Shown in pieces: positions 1-14,365 of a DNA stretch of 64,000 bases (position 1 is the first letter of the stretch; each line of letters opens with the position of its first letter). The notes under the pieces were generated by a model. It did no database searches, had not been told where the DNA came from, and was given only the letters and a program-made list of their open reading frames with translations. A program made the translations under genes and the position numbers. Where the stretch lies: the NCBI GenBank assembly GCA_019188255.1, contig JAETXT010000001.1:3906001-3970000 (forward strand). The letters run 5' to 3'. Source of the DNA: Verticillium longisporum (lineage: Eukaryota > Ascomycota > Sordariomycetes > Glomerellales > Plectosphaerellaceae).

Positions 1-1083
1 CCGTGTTGCGGTGCAGCAACACGAGGGACGTAGGTGGTTGAGGAATATGCCAAGAGATATGGCCAAGAAAGAACCAGGAATCACGTTTCTCGACGACAGC
101 TTGGTCGGATGGGACTGGGGGTCGACACGATGTTGTAGGCGACCAGAGACGGTGATTTCGGACACCCTAGCAGCTCAAACGAAAAGAGACAGGGACAGAA
201 AGAAGGACCAGCATGAGATCAAGAAGACGCCGGGGACAGAAACCACCCCGGGGGGAGGGACGTCAAGATAGACCCCAGAGGCCCGAGGCGGACTGCCCAG
301 GGCCACCACCGAGACGCATGCTCAGGCACGAGCACGCACGCACCGCACTCAAGGCCATTTACCCCCCTCAACGGATGGCCCAGACATGGTCCGGCGGCGA
401 TCTGCTTTGGTCGCCCATCAGGAAGGCACGCGACAACCTCCCACAACCAATCCCCAGCCCACACACCTCGACCGGGCTGCCAAAAACGACCATCAACCTC
501 GCACGCGGGTCGGACCAATCAGGAGCCACGACCCGAGCACATGGGCTGCCCTGGAGCATCGATATGGTTCAAACGCAGTGCGCACCGCCCCCTCCTCCCG
601 CACCCTGTCCCCGGGAGGGGAGCAGCGGCCGTCGAGAGGTTTGAGCATGTGCTCGATGGGCTTGTCCGGTTAGGGTCGTTTGGGCGGCATTGACTCGTTC
701 GAGGGGGAGAGCACTTGCCCTCGTGGGCGGGAATTGGGGTCTGCTTGGCGGATTGGAGGGTCTCGGATCGTGCACGCCGCTAGGATGGGTGATCTAGAGA
801 GGATGTCGTGTGATGACTCGTGTTGACGTGATAGGCTTCGTCGTATCGACGGTCGTCTTGATTGAATTGTTCCTGTTGCTGAGAAGAGCTCATGATGATG
901 ATTTGATGGAGTTGTGTTGAATTAGGGAAGGTGCGCTAGACGCGATAAATGGGGCCCCAAGAAGCTTGAAGGCTTCGATTGGAGCGATTGTCCAATGAGG
1001 AAACCCTCTCGTGCCCAGACCCCCAAATGCGGACTGGCGGCCTTGGATGACCCTGATGGATGGACAGGGGAAAAGGGAAAGGG

Positions 1084-1159
1084 TAAGGCAAGGCAAGGGC
1101 AAGGGAGGGCAAGGCAAGGGCAAGGCAAGGGCAAGGGAGGGCAAGGCAAGGGCAAGGGA
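1084..1159. repeat. GGCAAG/GGGCAAG minisatellite
   Basis: Units of GGCAAG, GGGCAAG and GGGAGGGCAAG repeat irregularly over about 75 bp. It is purine-rich on the plus strand. No coding role is supported. Confidence 0.85.
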
Positions 1160-1354
1160 CGGGGAGGCCGCCAAGACTTGTTCTGGCAGGTGGGATGGGC
1201 ACGCAAATGAGGCAGGGACAAGGGAAAGCAGATAACTGTAGGGACGAAGAAGGGCAGCAAAGAGTGAGAGCCATTTTGGATGAACACGTCAATGAAGCTC
1301 GTTGTTGTATGGCCCCTTCTCCCGGCTTCCATCGAAACTCATCATCACCACCAT

Positions 1355-1394
1355 CCATGAATCCCCATCACATTCCATGAATCCCCATCACATT
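1355..1394. repeat. Perfect 20-bp tandem duplication
   Basis: The 20-bp unit beginning CCATGAATCC occurs twice head to tail without a mismatch (1355-1374, 1375-1394). It looks like a recent slippage or duplication event in non-coding DNA. Confidence 0.9.
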
Positions 1395-1589
1395 TTGAGG
1401 GTTACGGCACCGACTGCACACACCATAGGTAAACAGCATTGGTATCAATTGAGAGCTGACGCTCCAGGCAATCTCGGATCGTCCCATCCAGTACAAGTAA
1501 AATCCAATCGTAGCCCTGTCCGGGGCTGATAGCGCCATCCATACAAATCTCATCACCGCTTACATGGCTTTTTCGACGTGGCCCCGACT

Positions 1590-3449
<1,860 letters not shown>

Positions 3450-4440
3450 CGATCGCTACTTGACCACGAGAAGGCGGGAGCTGGCTTTGCAAGTTGCGTC
3501 GGACTCGGCCGTGTGGTCCGGGGAGGGGACGAAGAGCGAGGAAGCAGAACGCAAGGTGGTGGTGTGTGAGGGTGAGCTCTCGGTGGTACACAGCGACACA
3601 GTGAACCGGAACGACCTGAAGCGGGATTGGATGTCTCGTGAACTCTAAGAAGCAAACAAATTGAAGGAGGAGGAGGAGGAAAGGTTCAAGTAGGGTGTCC
3701 CTGTGGAAGAAAAAAAAGAAGAGGAGGAAAGAAAACCCCAGAGCTCTCCATCCTCCACCCCTCCCTCCCTCGTGACACCATACCGGCTGCGACAGCTCGC
3801 TTTATCGCGGCCCAGAGAGAGAGCTTTCGGACGACTCAGGTGGTTGGCCGTGACACGCCAATGACGAAGCTCTCACCTCGGCAGGGGGATCCGATCTGCG
3901 ATAGCGAAGCGGACCCTTTTCTGGGGGCAGCTTTTCTTATCCGGCCAGTTAGCTTGCTGTGCACGGATTCGAGCTTCCCCTTGCGAGCAGTGACCTACCC
4001 CAGTTTTGGAGGAACGCTGAGACGGGGGTAGCCAGTCGGTCGGTCGGCTGTCGGGGGCTTGATCCGGTCTCAGCAGGTTCAATTGCTCCGCATTGGGTGG
4101 CGCCGCCCCAAGCAGAAAGTCGGATGGGCATTCCGACCCGATGGTGTCCTGCTGCTGGTAAGAGCTCACATTATCACGGCCGATTTCGCACCTGCTGAAA
4201 GAACCATATGAAACGTAAAACTAGACACAACAGAAAGTAAGAGTCGAGGTATCTCTGATGGTGCTGGAACAGGGTCTAACTTTCCAATAAACACACAGCC
4301 AAGACATGAAATGGTGCTCGTCTCAACTCATTACCGTGCACCTGATCCCGTCCTTTTCTTCCCTCCCCTTCTTGTGCACATGGGTATAACAACTCCTGAC
4401 CGCACACCCACCTAACGCGCCGTCATCCCCAGCTCTTCCA
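3450..4440. other. Intergenic region between two minus-strand genes
   Basis: Contains the P5C dehydrogenase promoter and the 3' region of the phosphatase gene. Purine-rich tracts lie around 3665-3735. I see no gene. Confidence 0.6.
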
Positions 4441-7252
4441 CTAATGACTCCGGGGCCGGCTCCTCGAGGACGTCTCGACCGAGTGCTCCTGTTGCGGGAA
4501 CGGCGCCGCCGGCGTCACAGGCCGGGTGTAGTGCAGCAACGGCACGCTGAGGCCGTATCCGTCCGTCTTGCCTTCCTTGTCGTGCTGGTCAATTTCGACG
4601 CGGATCACAATGTCGAGACTGCCGTCGTTGAGTCGGCCATGTGCCGCCGACGCCGCTCGGTGAAGGGTACCCGCGTCCACCTCGCCGGGGTGCAAGAAGT
4701 CGTGGCCGCCCTTGCCGGAGAAATTGGTCCGGACCGAGCCGTTGGTCGTGCCGTTTGTCCCGTCATTCTCGGGCTCCGCGTTGACGGCCGGGTTGTTGGG
4801 CGAGTTCTCCGTGAGAATCGCAAAGTTGCGGCTGGGCATTGTGACTTTGTTGAAACCGGGCGTCTTGTTCGAATCGCCAGGGTTCTTGTTGAAGAAGGTG
4901 AGCAGCGTCTCGTCCGTGTCGTGGTTCAGATGATGGATCTTGTTGCGCTTGGCCAGCAGGTTCGCGACAGCCGTCGGAGGAGGCTTGTTAACAATGGCGG
5001 ACGACACAACATTGGCCATGTAACGGTGGTCGTTATCCGTCGCGATACCCAGCTTGGGATGGGAGTAGAAGCGACCTAGCGCAGCGAGATGAACGTCTCC
5101 GCCAAGAATGGTGATGCGTACGGAGAACTCGGCCGCGATCTTTTGCAGCCGCTCGACAAGCGCCTGGCGCTCCCTCTTGTGCGTCCTTGCCGTGTAGTGG
5201 TCGTCGAGATCGTCGAGCAAGTCAATGCTGCCATCAAACTGATTGAACAGACCGCCAGCTGGAGGAGGAGTTAGCCATTTGTGTGTGGAAACAAGCACAG
5301 CTTTCAGACTTACCAACACCGAATCGCTTATTCAGAAGCCTCACAGGGCCCATGAGGGGACTTCTGAAGACAGTTTCCAGCCAAGTCAAGCGCTTTTCAC
5401 GTTAGCTTCAGTGCGTCTTGCAATCGAAATACCTCAACTCACAGGATACGCGATCGGAATACCAAGCAGCAGAATCAAGTGCTTAAAGGGCTGGCCCGCG
5501 TCGGCCGCAGCCTGCAGCTCCTGCCTCGTGCGTTCAAAGATTTGGTCGTACGTTTCGGGGTAGTTGATTTGGTGACGAGTACGCTATTCTTGTCAGTGAA
5601 CCCGCAATTGTCGGACGACCCAGGACTCCTCATACCTCAGTTCTGGCATCAATGCCCACCATCGCCACTCGCGCACCGAGCTTGCAGAAGATGTTGTGGG
5701 AGTGCTCGGCAACGTACGGCTAGTCTATGCGTCAGCTTCGTAATTCCAGGGCAGGCGCGAGTCCGACTTACACCGTGCTTTGAGCCAACAATGTAACAAT
5801 CGTCCGTCTTGCTGGGGGCAACAAATGTATCCATCAGCTGGTTGGGGTCTTCGCCTTGACCAGGGCCAGACAAGGACTCTCCGTGATCTGCCATCGTTAG
5901 CGACGAAATCCCGTCTGCAGCTTTGCGGTTGACGTACCAGTTGTGTAAGTGGACGGCGGAGGCGGCAGGTGGTGCTGAAACAGCATGTAGTACTTGTGGG
6001 CGGTGCCTCCAATGCCCCGGAAAACGTCGCACTTCATGAACTCGTCGACGTAGGAGCCGAAGCCGTCAATGATGTCATGGTCGTCCCAAATGTTCACCTG
6101 GGGGATGGTACCATTCATGCCGGCGAACGGCTCCCTCGAATACCACTTGATGTAGTTCTTCAAGTAGTAGTCGTCGCAAGCCTGGCGCAGCTTCTCAGGG
6201 AAGGGGTAGTGTCGCCTCTTGGTCGGGTTGGAGATATCTGTCCACGCGCGTAATGGGCCTGAGACACGGATGCCGTCGTTGTAGATCTGATCGCCTCCGC
6301 CAATCCTGAACAACCTAGTCAGCATCTTGCCATTCATATGACCCCTTTGATTGATAACATGTCACTATACGTACATGACATGAAAAGGCTTCTCGCGGTG
6401 GCGTCTGGTGACATCGTTCCACAGGGCAAGGCCACTGTAGGCCTCCTCGTCGGTACCGACGCTGAAGCCGTTGCACGAGTGGAACATCATCCTCATGGAC
6501 TCGTTTGTGGCAGGGACCCAGAAATGATTGCGTCGAGGCTTCGTCTGGCTTGTGAAGCGCACGTCGTCGAACCAGTACTCCCACTTGCCCTCCTCGTTGT
6601 CCATCTCGACATGGACGTCAAAGGCCCAAAATGTGTTGCGGGGGTCCGAATACAGGCACTCGCCTTTGACTTGTGTGCTGTCGCTGTGCGACACGTAGCC
6701 CTCGAGCGCATGCGCACCGTCCGTCGTACCGGCCCCGTTCGTACCATTGGTGGCGGGCGTTTCGTGGTACTGGCGTCCGTCGCTGGCGAGCTCGCGACGG
6801 AGGTTCATGGTGGGAACAAAGTTCTGCGTCTTGCCGCCGCCGGAGACGACAATGAGAGCGCTGCCACGCCAGAGCGTGCCCTCAGTGCGGCGGTAGTTGA
6901 GAAGCGGGCCGCAGACGACTTCACGGCCGTCAGACACACCTGCGGTCTCGACACCGTCCACATGAGCATCCTCCCGGGGCTCAATCTCCTCTTTGGCCTC
7001 GGCGGCGCCGATCATGATAGGCTTGAAGTTTCCTGCGCGGTGCTCAGCGGTCGTGGGGCGCTCAGGTTCGACGCGATCCTTATTGAGGAAGCTGGCGAGA
7101 TCGCTGGTGTAGCCGTGCGTCTCCTGCGCGTCGCGGGGGACAGCTTGGCCGGCATGGCGTAGAAAGGCAGGGCTCTCCTGGTGGCGCCATCTGCTCGCAG
7201 AGGCGTACGGATTCTTCTCGACATCGTCAAGCTTCTCGGCGTTGGAGGCCAT
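4441..7252 (-). CDS. PhoD-like metallophosphatase domain protein
   Basis: Predicted binuclear metal phosphoesterase of the PhoD type; the substrate is unknown. Seven exons by GT-AG junctions that keep frame: 7252-6375, 6305-5938, 5887-5772, 5719-5636, 5583-5443, 5392-5314 and 5258-4441, giving 827 aa. Metal-site motifs are visible in order: GGGDQIYND (start of exon 2), NIWDDHDIIDGFGSY, and ILGGDVHLAALGRF near the start of exon 7. The N-terminal about 290 residues form a separate domain with FWVPATNESMRMMF, then the phosphatase core, then a Ser/Asn/Gly-rich tail of about 150 residues with repeated NGT sequences. There is no signal peptide, so a cytosolic location is inferred. Every intron is about 50-70 nt. 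The cellular role is not known to me. Confidence 0.88.
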
Positions 7253-8786
7253 AGCGAAGCAAGTGTTGGTGATAAGTGCGAGTCGGGAATTTTGGGTGGA
7301 CTCGGAATGGACTCAATGACGTTATGCAGCTGTTTTAGCGCAACGAGACAACGCGTCTTGGGCTGGCCGGCTGGCTGACAGGGCTGATCACCACGATGAC
7401 CCCGACGGAATTACGCGCCGCGTCTGGTTTGCGCTGCGCTGTGGGGGTGAAAGCTGCGAAAGCAACTCGAAGCTCGGAAAATATGTATCACAATCTCAAG
7501 GACTGTTGAAGGAGAGACAAGGTTGCCAGGAAAAGAGGTTTGGGAGGAAGAAAAGGGGAGACTGGGAAAAGAGATGAGGAAAACAATTGGGCAAGCCAGC
7601 CAGCCAGAAAGATGGATGGTCAAGCTGCGAACCACCGAAACCAGGTCGACGACACTCAGATTCGGCGGGGGAGCTAGAGCTAGTGAACTAACAAGCTTGG
7701 GGTGGTTGCTACCAGGGCGGAAGCTAGGTGGGAGCTCGTTGCTGGGGGCGGACGGCCTGAGAACGTGGAATTGCGGCGACAGGGATTCGTCGTCGTCAGA
7801 TTGCGAGGCAGCCCAGAGGGTCAGACGGAAAGGCAAGGGTGGGGGCCATCAGGCGTCTCTTGCTCGACGCTGCTGCTACTGCTGCTGCTGCTGATGGTGC
7901 CGTCAGCCCGCGCCCAGAAGCCAGCGGCGCTCCTCAATCCAAGCTTCTAACCCGTGATGCTTGCTGGCAGCCAAGAGACATCGTCAGAGAGGACCAGGTG
8001 TTCGCCCTTGGCGCATCGTTGGCGAGGGGTAGACTGCCAGGGTGGCGAAGGATGGATGGTCAGCCCAGGTTGCCAGCTTTCATTCGCTTGGCGACGATGA
8101 TGTCGTCTTCAGCTACAGGCCAGCCCATGATGAAGGAAGAAGATCTGGCTGATGCTATTCACTACGAATGATGAAGGTCACGCAACACACGAACCGCAGC
8201 ATGCAAGATACGACGGCAGGCGCGTTGGGCTGAGGCGTCACTGCCGGCGGAGGTGCAGGACGTGCGTGCCAGGGAGGTAACGACCTACCCAACTTCCCAC
8301 TACGAAAACAGCATCCCGAGGCAAGTGTGAAAGCCAAGAGCCGCGGGCGCCTGCGCATCTTGAAACGGAGGGCGCCCGACATCCTTGTACGCGGCTCGTT
8401 TGGGCGTCTCCACCGAGCCCCACGAGGCTATTAGCGTCCATCCCACCACTCCCCACCGTCATCGATCGGACGATGGTCGACATGCAGTCACGCAATACAA
8501 TTTCAGTGATAAGCGATATGGCTTTTCTTTTTCTTCGACTCGATGCCCTTGAAGCCTCACTGAATGCCGCGTCCGCCATCTCACCAGTTTCGGGTCCAGT
8601 TGGGCCAACAGAGTAGCGCGAGGCAGCACAAAAGCGCTGACGCAACTGCCCTGCCCAGAATCATGTGCATCTGTATCAACATGGTGCATGGTGCCACCAA
8701 TGCCAAGGGCAGCAAATTCTCTCCATAGCGAGTGAACACCATCACCCCAGGCCCGCCTCTCGCCTCATATAAGCCAGTAAGCGGAC
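7253..8786. other. Intergenic region, no gene seen
   Basis: Promoter side of the PhoD-like gene and 3' flank of the cyanovirin-homology gene. A short CTG/CTC tract lies near 7870-7895. Long frames here are not recognisable proteins and have no consistent splice pattern. Confidence 0.55.
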
Positions 8787-9476
8787 CTACGCCTCGTCCT
8801 CGTCGTCAGTGTCAGGGTCCCACTCCGGCGGCGGGCGCCGAAACTTGGATCCCTCATGGTCGTGGCATCCAAGGGTCCCGTTATCATTGTAGAGGACCTT
8901 GTCGAGGTCAATCTTCGTCTTGCGCGTGCCGCCTTTCTCGTCGGCCCTGTGGCACCGACAGGCGAGATACTGCGTGCCGTCCTTGTAGTTGTTGGTGAGC
9001 TTGCACTTTTCGCAGCTGCCGTGGAACCTGCCACTATTTCCAAGCGTCAGCATGGCGCTTGCATTCTGTCTGTCTACCGCTTTCCCTCGTGTGAATGGCG
9101 GGGAAAGAAGGAACGGATGAGAGGCTTACTTCTCGGAGGCGACGAGGGTGCCACCGTTGTTGCCGACGCATTTGCTGAGATCAATCCTGTGATGGTGGTC
9201 AGCTGCGTGAGCCAGCACACGCACAGAGAGAGAATAGCAGGAAAAGGATGAGTCGGGTAGAGATGGGGGAAAGGAGGGGCTTTACTGGGTCCAGTCATAG
9301 TCGAAGATCTCCGTCTTGTCATTGTTGCAGTAGGTGCCGAGGATGCGGTTGTTGCGAAACTTGCAGGCGTCCCAAACACACGTCTTGACGAAGCTGCCGT
9401 CGCTGGCGGCGGCGCTACTGCCAACCCAAGCGAGGACGACCATGGCGGCGCAGACGACACGCGCGTTGGGAGCCAT
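8787..9476 (-). CDS. Secreted cyanovirin-N homology (CVNH) protein
   Basis: Small secreted lectin-like protein of 162 aa in three exons: 9476-9286, 9186-9130 and 9027-8787, all GT-AG and in frame. Residues 1 to about 23 form a hydrophobic signal peptide ending in Ala-rich sequence. The mature part has the CVNH pattern: FVKTCVWDACKF, then IDLSKCVGNNGGTLV, then CRCHRADEKGG and IDLDKVLYNDNGTLGC. Cysteines are spaced as in fungal CVNH domains, although this copy has extra Cys residues (CEKCK, CRC). The C-terminal about 20 residues are Pro/Asp/Glu-rich and probably disordered. CVNH proteins bind mannose-type glycans; the ligand here is unknown. It could act at the cell surface or as a small secreted effector-like protein; that is inference. 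Confidence 0.85.
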
Positions 9477-10076
9477 GTTTGTTGCTGGTGTTGTTACTAT
9501 TGAGTGGGCTCGTTAGAGATGGGCCAGGCGGTTCTGCCTCGTGAGGCTTGTTGAAAGATCCAGAATGCAGACTGTTGTGCTCATTCGTGTTGGTGAAGTG
9601 GGTGGCGGAGGAAATTGGAAAGTCAGGTTGACTCCTCGCAACACTTCCACCAAGCATTCGGAACGTGCCTGCGCTGGACTTCCCGGTGAATCACAGGTGT
9701 TAAACTGGAAAGAGCACGAATGGAGTATGTGACGCAGACTTGATAAACGAATGCGCCGTTCTTTAGATGCGCTAGCCGTCTACCGTGTGGAATATCCTGA
9801 GCCCCCCAAAACGATAACAATCTTCCTACGACATCGAGGTTTGCGACTTTCAAATAGGTGCACGCCGAAATCAACCAAGTTGTATCCTTGGATGGGCTTA
9901 GCAAAGTCTATACACTCACTGCAGTTGCCAGACACATGGGTGCTCTCTTCTGAAAAGCAAGCACAATGACGCAAGAGCAAATTGGAGAGCAAAGTGAAAG
10001 TTCAAATGATTGTAAATACTACGCTAAATGTTTGCCATGCAACCCACAAACGCCTCAACACACAATATGACAATGT
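9477..10076. other. Short intergenic region
   Basis: Promoter of the CVNH gene on one side and the 3' flank of the MFS transporter on the other. No gene seen. Confidence 0.6.
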
Positions 10077-12155
10077 TCAAGCTGCAGCAGACTTCTCCTT
10101 GAGCTCTGGGCTCCCGGGAGTCTCAGCAACGCCACGTCCTTCCTCACCCTCTACGGCCTTTCCCTTTCCCTGTCCCTGACGGAAGTACCCGTGAATCTCA
10201 GGCGACCAGTCACCTTCACCGGCAGCCTCCTCTTCACCTCCAGACTTCTCGCCGTTGCCGCCACGCTGCTCCTCTTCCCACTCGGTCCTCAGATCACGGA
10301 TCTGCGACTTGAGGTCCAGGTCGGGGTTGTATTCCTTGCCGGCGCCGCGCATCCTCTCCCAAGCAGAGAGATGCACAGGGTGCACGGCGACGCCGTGGTA
10401 TTCCTTCTCGCGACCCTGGATAATGTACATCCACCGCCTCTCCTGCTCGCGCAGGTCAAGGCCCGTCGTGTCGGGTAGGAAGCCCCAGGTAAGCAGCATG
10501 CCGGCGAGGCCGAACCAGGGCACAACGTGGAACTTGGTCGGCGTGTCGATGTAGTTGTACAGAACACTTGCGAGGAGAGCACCGGCCTTGCCGATGCAGG
10601 CGGAGAAGCCGTGGGCCGAAGCGCGGACGGGCGTGGGGAACACTTCACCGGCCACGAGGAACGTGACGCTGTTGGGACCGAACTGGTTGAAGAAGGAGGA
10701 GAGGAAGTACATGGCCTGGAAGGCGTGGATGCCGGCGGGGAGGTGTAGTAATCGTAGTTGAACGCAGGAATGACGAACATGACGAAGCACATGAAGAAGC
10801 CGACCTGCTGCATCGTCTTGCGGCCGTAGAGCTTGTTGTCGATGAGGATACTGGCGAGGTAGTATCCCGCAAGGGAGACGACAACGTTGATGAGGTTCCA
10901 AGTCCACTTCTCCATCAGACTGTTGGGGTTGGAGGAGATGACCGAGATGAACTGGCCCTGGAAGAGCTTGTTGCCGTAGAAGAAGACATCGTTGCAGAAC
11001 CAGGTACCGGCGGTAGCGAGAAGGCGGCCGCCAAAGTTGCTGCAACAGGCGCGCAGCGCGGTGACGTCGTAGCCGGTGACGGAGACGCCGGCACGCTGCT
11101 TCGCGAGGGCGAGCTGGCGGTTGGCACGGGGCATCTTCCAGGTACGGTAGTAGACGAGCCACAGGGTGCCAATGGCGGGCAAGGCAAAGGAGATGCGGAA
11201 GGTGAACTGGGCGGCCGACTCGGAGTAGGGGCCGGCGCCCTTGCCCTCGTTGAAGATGGCGAGAAGGGCGATGAGGACAACCTGGTTGAAGAACTGACCC
11301 CAGCCCTGCATGAGGAAGGCCATGGTGACGCGACGGCCGCGATGGAGACGATCCTCACGCGTCGAGAGACGGCCAGCGGCAACGGCAGACTCCATGGAAG
11401 AGGTGGCGGTGATGGGGTATTCGCCACCGACGCCGAGGCCGTAGAAGAAGAGAGACCAGGCGTAGAAGATGACCCAACCCTGCAGCGTAGCGGCCCAGGA
11501 GCCAGTGAGCATGAGAAGACCGACAAACATGATGAGAGCGTCCTGGATGAGACCCCATCGACGGCCGATCCAGTCTCCGATAATCTGCGAGCCAGCGTTA
11601 ACATTTGAAAGGACCTCGAAGCAGAGGGGATCCAACTTACACCAACGACGACCTGACCGATCATGATACCGACAATCTCGAGATAGGTAACCGAGGCGAC
11701 CCAGTTGCTGGCGCACGCCGTTCCAGACGAACCCCAGCACTCGGGCCACACGGCGTGGAAGAGCGGCTCCAAGTTCCCAATGGAGAACAGGACGTAACCC
11801 TCGAGACCGAGACCGGCGCCGGGCAGGATGGCGTTCCGGAAGTACCAGCCCACGGGCGAGAGGGGATCCTTCTTCATCATTTGGCCGGTGGCTTTGAGCT
11901 CGCGGGCGGCCTCCTCGCGATCGACCTTGGTCACGAAAGCGATGCGCTGACGGAGGGGCAAATCGGCCCAGTAGACGCCCTCGGGGGTGTAAGAGTCATC
12001 GGGGCGGGTGATGTGGGCGAAGATGCGACGCTCGTGTTCGGTGGTGTGTTCGCGGGGAAGTCATCGTGTTCGTCACCCGTCTCAGGGCCGTGAGGGACGG
12101 GGATCTCGCCGATACGAGGATCGTGGTGTTCGTGGTGGCGGAGGAGTTCAGCCAT
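10077..12155 (-). CDS. MFS transporter of the phosphate/glycerophosphodiester type (frame broken twice)
   Basis: Multi-pass membrane transporter of the major facilitator superfamily, related by its motifs to fungal Pho84/Git1-like carriers; the substrate is not certain. Exons 12155-11641 and 11584-10077 (donor GTAAGT, acceptor CAG) give 674 aa once two single-base shortages are allowed for. These lie in 4-base runs (C on the coding strand) at 12054-12057 and 10737-10740. Visible motifs: GLGVGGEYPITA, GDWIGRRWG, DVFFYGNKLFQG and FFNQFGPNSVTFLVAGEVFP. About 12 hydrophobic segments are followed by a hydrophilic, Glu/Gly-rich tail of roughly 110 residues. Frame is otherwise continuous and conserved on both sides of each break. 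An upstream ATG at 12506 begins a short frame that is separated from the conserved part by low-complexity sequence, so I chose the ATG at 12155. Confidence 0.75.
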
Positions 12156-14365
12156 GGCGGGCTGTCCGTGTCGTGGACGTTGGCTGTGGGCCTGGAGAAC
12201 CGTTTCGACGTTGCAACGTTGGGCGCTAGGTTGTTGCAAAGAGGAGGATGGTGAAGAAGAAGGAAAAGCAATAGCGTCAATGGCTTGCAGAAGCCAGGGA
12301 GCACTACGAACGAGGAGGCAACGGTTGAGAGAGGGAGGAGAGAGAGGGAGGAGAGAGAGGGGAGGGGGAAGAGCGTGAGAAAAGAAGGGAGTAGACACCC
12401 GAGAGCAGAGGGCAGGATCAAAGGGTGACTTAACCTTCTTGAGATGTTCCTGGGGAAAGGAAAAGTCGCTTTCAGCAGCCAGCTCCTGCTTTTCCAGCTT
12501 TGACATGATTTTATGACCTTTTGGGCCCAGACAGTCCGCCCCCCGCCGCCATCAGAGGGGCGCGCGCGCCATCTGGCCATCTCCCCACTCTCTCTCATGG
12601 ATCTAGGAAGGTGGGTATGTAGGGTAGGTAGGTGGGCAAAAAAAAAAAAGAATAGAGATGGCCAGCCCATCCAGGGTCCGTCCGGCACCTCTCCTCCAGA
12701 CACACACACACACAAGAAGAACTAGCCTGGGCGAACATCCGACCAGACGGCCGGGGACGTGTAGATTGAGCACGCTGTTGCGGTAGTGGACCGGCGATTG
12801 GCAGACGAAGACCCAGGTTGAGAGACAAGGCTACCTGACCCTGGATTAGCACTGTTGGTGCTGCACAAAACCGGCTGACGAGTTTGGGTAGGGGCCAGAC
12901 GGCAGCGGCGAGTAAGGTCCTTCAGTTGAGGCCGGCGATCCCCACTTGGGCGAAAGAACCGACCACCGCTTACCGCGTGAAATCAAGGGACGGGTAAAGA
13001 AAAAAAAAATAGATAGGCACTTCCTCAGGGCCAGAGACATTGGCAAGCAAAGAAGGGGACCACCATTCCCCCCCCAATTGAGTTCCTCGTACGTCACTCC
13101 GCCCCGCCGCCGCTCGCTGGTCGCGTGCCGTCTTTCCCAGAACAATCCACACAGCATCCCAGATCCCACCCTCGTGCGTCCTGGCCCCTCCCCCATCGGC
13201 CGAGAGCGACGTCGACTCAAGCTTTTATCTCTGGCTGCAGAGGTCACCAGATTAGCCAATCATGTTGCCGAAACAAGAAACGTGCTCGATCCATTGCCTG
13301 TCAGTGAACCCGCTCCATCCGCCTTGCATCTCGTCGTCGTCTTTCCTCGGCCAAAGTAATACGAAAAGGGGGCTAAAACGCGTCGATAGAAGACGCCGAA
13401 TCTGCCATGCAGCTTTCTATTCTGCTCCCACCCACATGCCAAGAAGGCCAAGCCGGGAATCCGCATGACGCCTTGGCATTGACAGGGCGCTGCCGATCAG
13501 GGCTGACGCCCCCCATACCGGAATGAGGCCGCGCTGCGCCACACCATCTGTATCCACCAGCCACATTCGCTCCATTCTGCGCTGTTGGCCTTCCACCACG
13601 CGCGTCGGCAGCATTCAATTCACCGACATCATCAACAGTGAGTCAAAAGGGGTTCAATTTTGTGACTCCTTTAAGCCTTTTCTTTCCGTGCACCGTGGAA
13701 TAATCAGCACGTGGCCCCCAGAAACCTTGCTGGCACTGCTTCCGCTTGTCCCAACTGTCTGTCTGACGATGACCCACCCTATGGCCGGATCAAACCGCCT
13801 GCGCCTCCGTCCCTCTTTCTCCCAAGTATACACAAAGAACATATGAAATCCCTAAAAACGACCGAGTGTGGTCTTGTTGAAGATATGTGTTGTGTTGTTT
13901 GCTAGAGTATGAGTGTCCATAACGAATGATGTGCAGAGGAATCGTACTCGAGAGTGGCGCTTGATTGTTGGCTTCCAGAGTCGAAGGTTTTTTTTTTCGG
14001 TTGCATCTCCACGTTGCTTGGCCTGGATCGCAAATATCGAACGGAAAGAAGAGAAGAGAGGGGGAAACAGAGAAACAAACGAGATAAAAAGATGAAGAGA
14101 CAAAAAAAAAAGAAGAAGAACGATCCTCCCCTCACCCGTCTCAGAGAACGCCTTTCGCATGTCGTTCTCGCGGGGCCACAAACCATGCGAGCTGATTGCA
14201 GTCTGCCTCGCGCCGGTTCGTCTGCCCACCCCTGAACGCCTCGCTTGGAAACATGGAAATAGGGAAAGAAAAACAAAAGAAAAAAAATGTACAGATTCAG
14301 CAGTCTATCCGCCAGAGCTGCCCTCACGCAGTCAACCGGTGCCCGCTCGCCATTCGACATGATCT
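12156..14365. other. Intergenic region between MFS transporter and Rim15
   Basis: Holds the transporter promoter and 5' leader, then the 3' flank of the Rim15 gene. Simple tracts include GAGAGAGG repeats near 12335-12365, an A-run near 12638-12650 and poly-T/poly-A runs near 13988 and 14103. No gene is supported. Confidence 0.6.

Larger units (their letters stand above)
1..1589. other. Non-coding stretch upstream of window's first gene
   Basis: I see no supportable gene here. Open frames exist on both strands but are low-complexity or lack recognisable sequence. The stretch contains a GGCAAG-type minisatellite (about 1084-1159) and a perfect 20-bp tandem duplication (1355-1374 and 1375-1394), listed separately. 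The last part is presumably the 3' untranslated region of the P5C dehydrogenase gene, which ends at 1590 on the minus strand. Confidence 0.6.

Noticed and set aside
10730..10750. An intron to explain the transporter frame break
   Set aside because: Conserved sequence continues without a gap on both sides and there is no GT-AG pair at usable distance.
12433..12506. Upstream start of the MFS transporter at 12506
   Set aside because: The reading passes through low-complexity Ser/Leu/Pro sequence with no family resemblance before the conserved start at 12155; it may be a leader intron or uORF.
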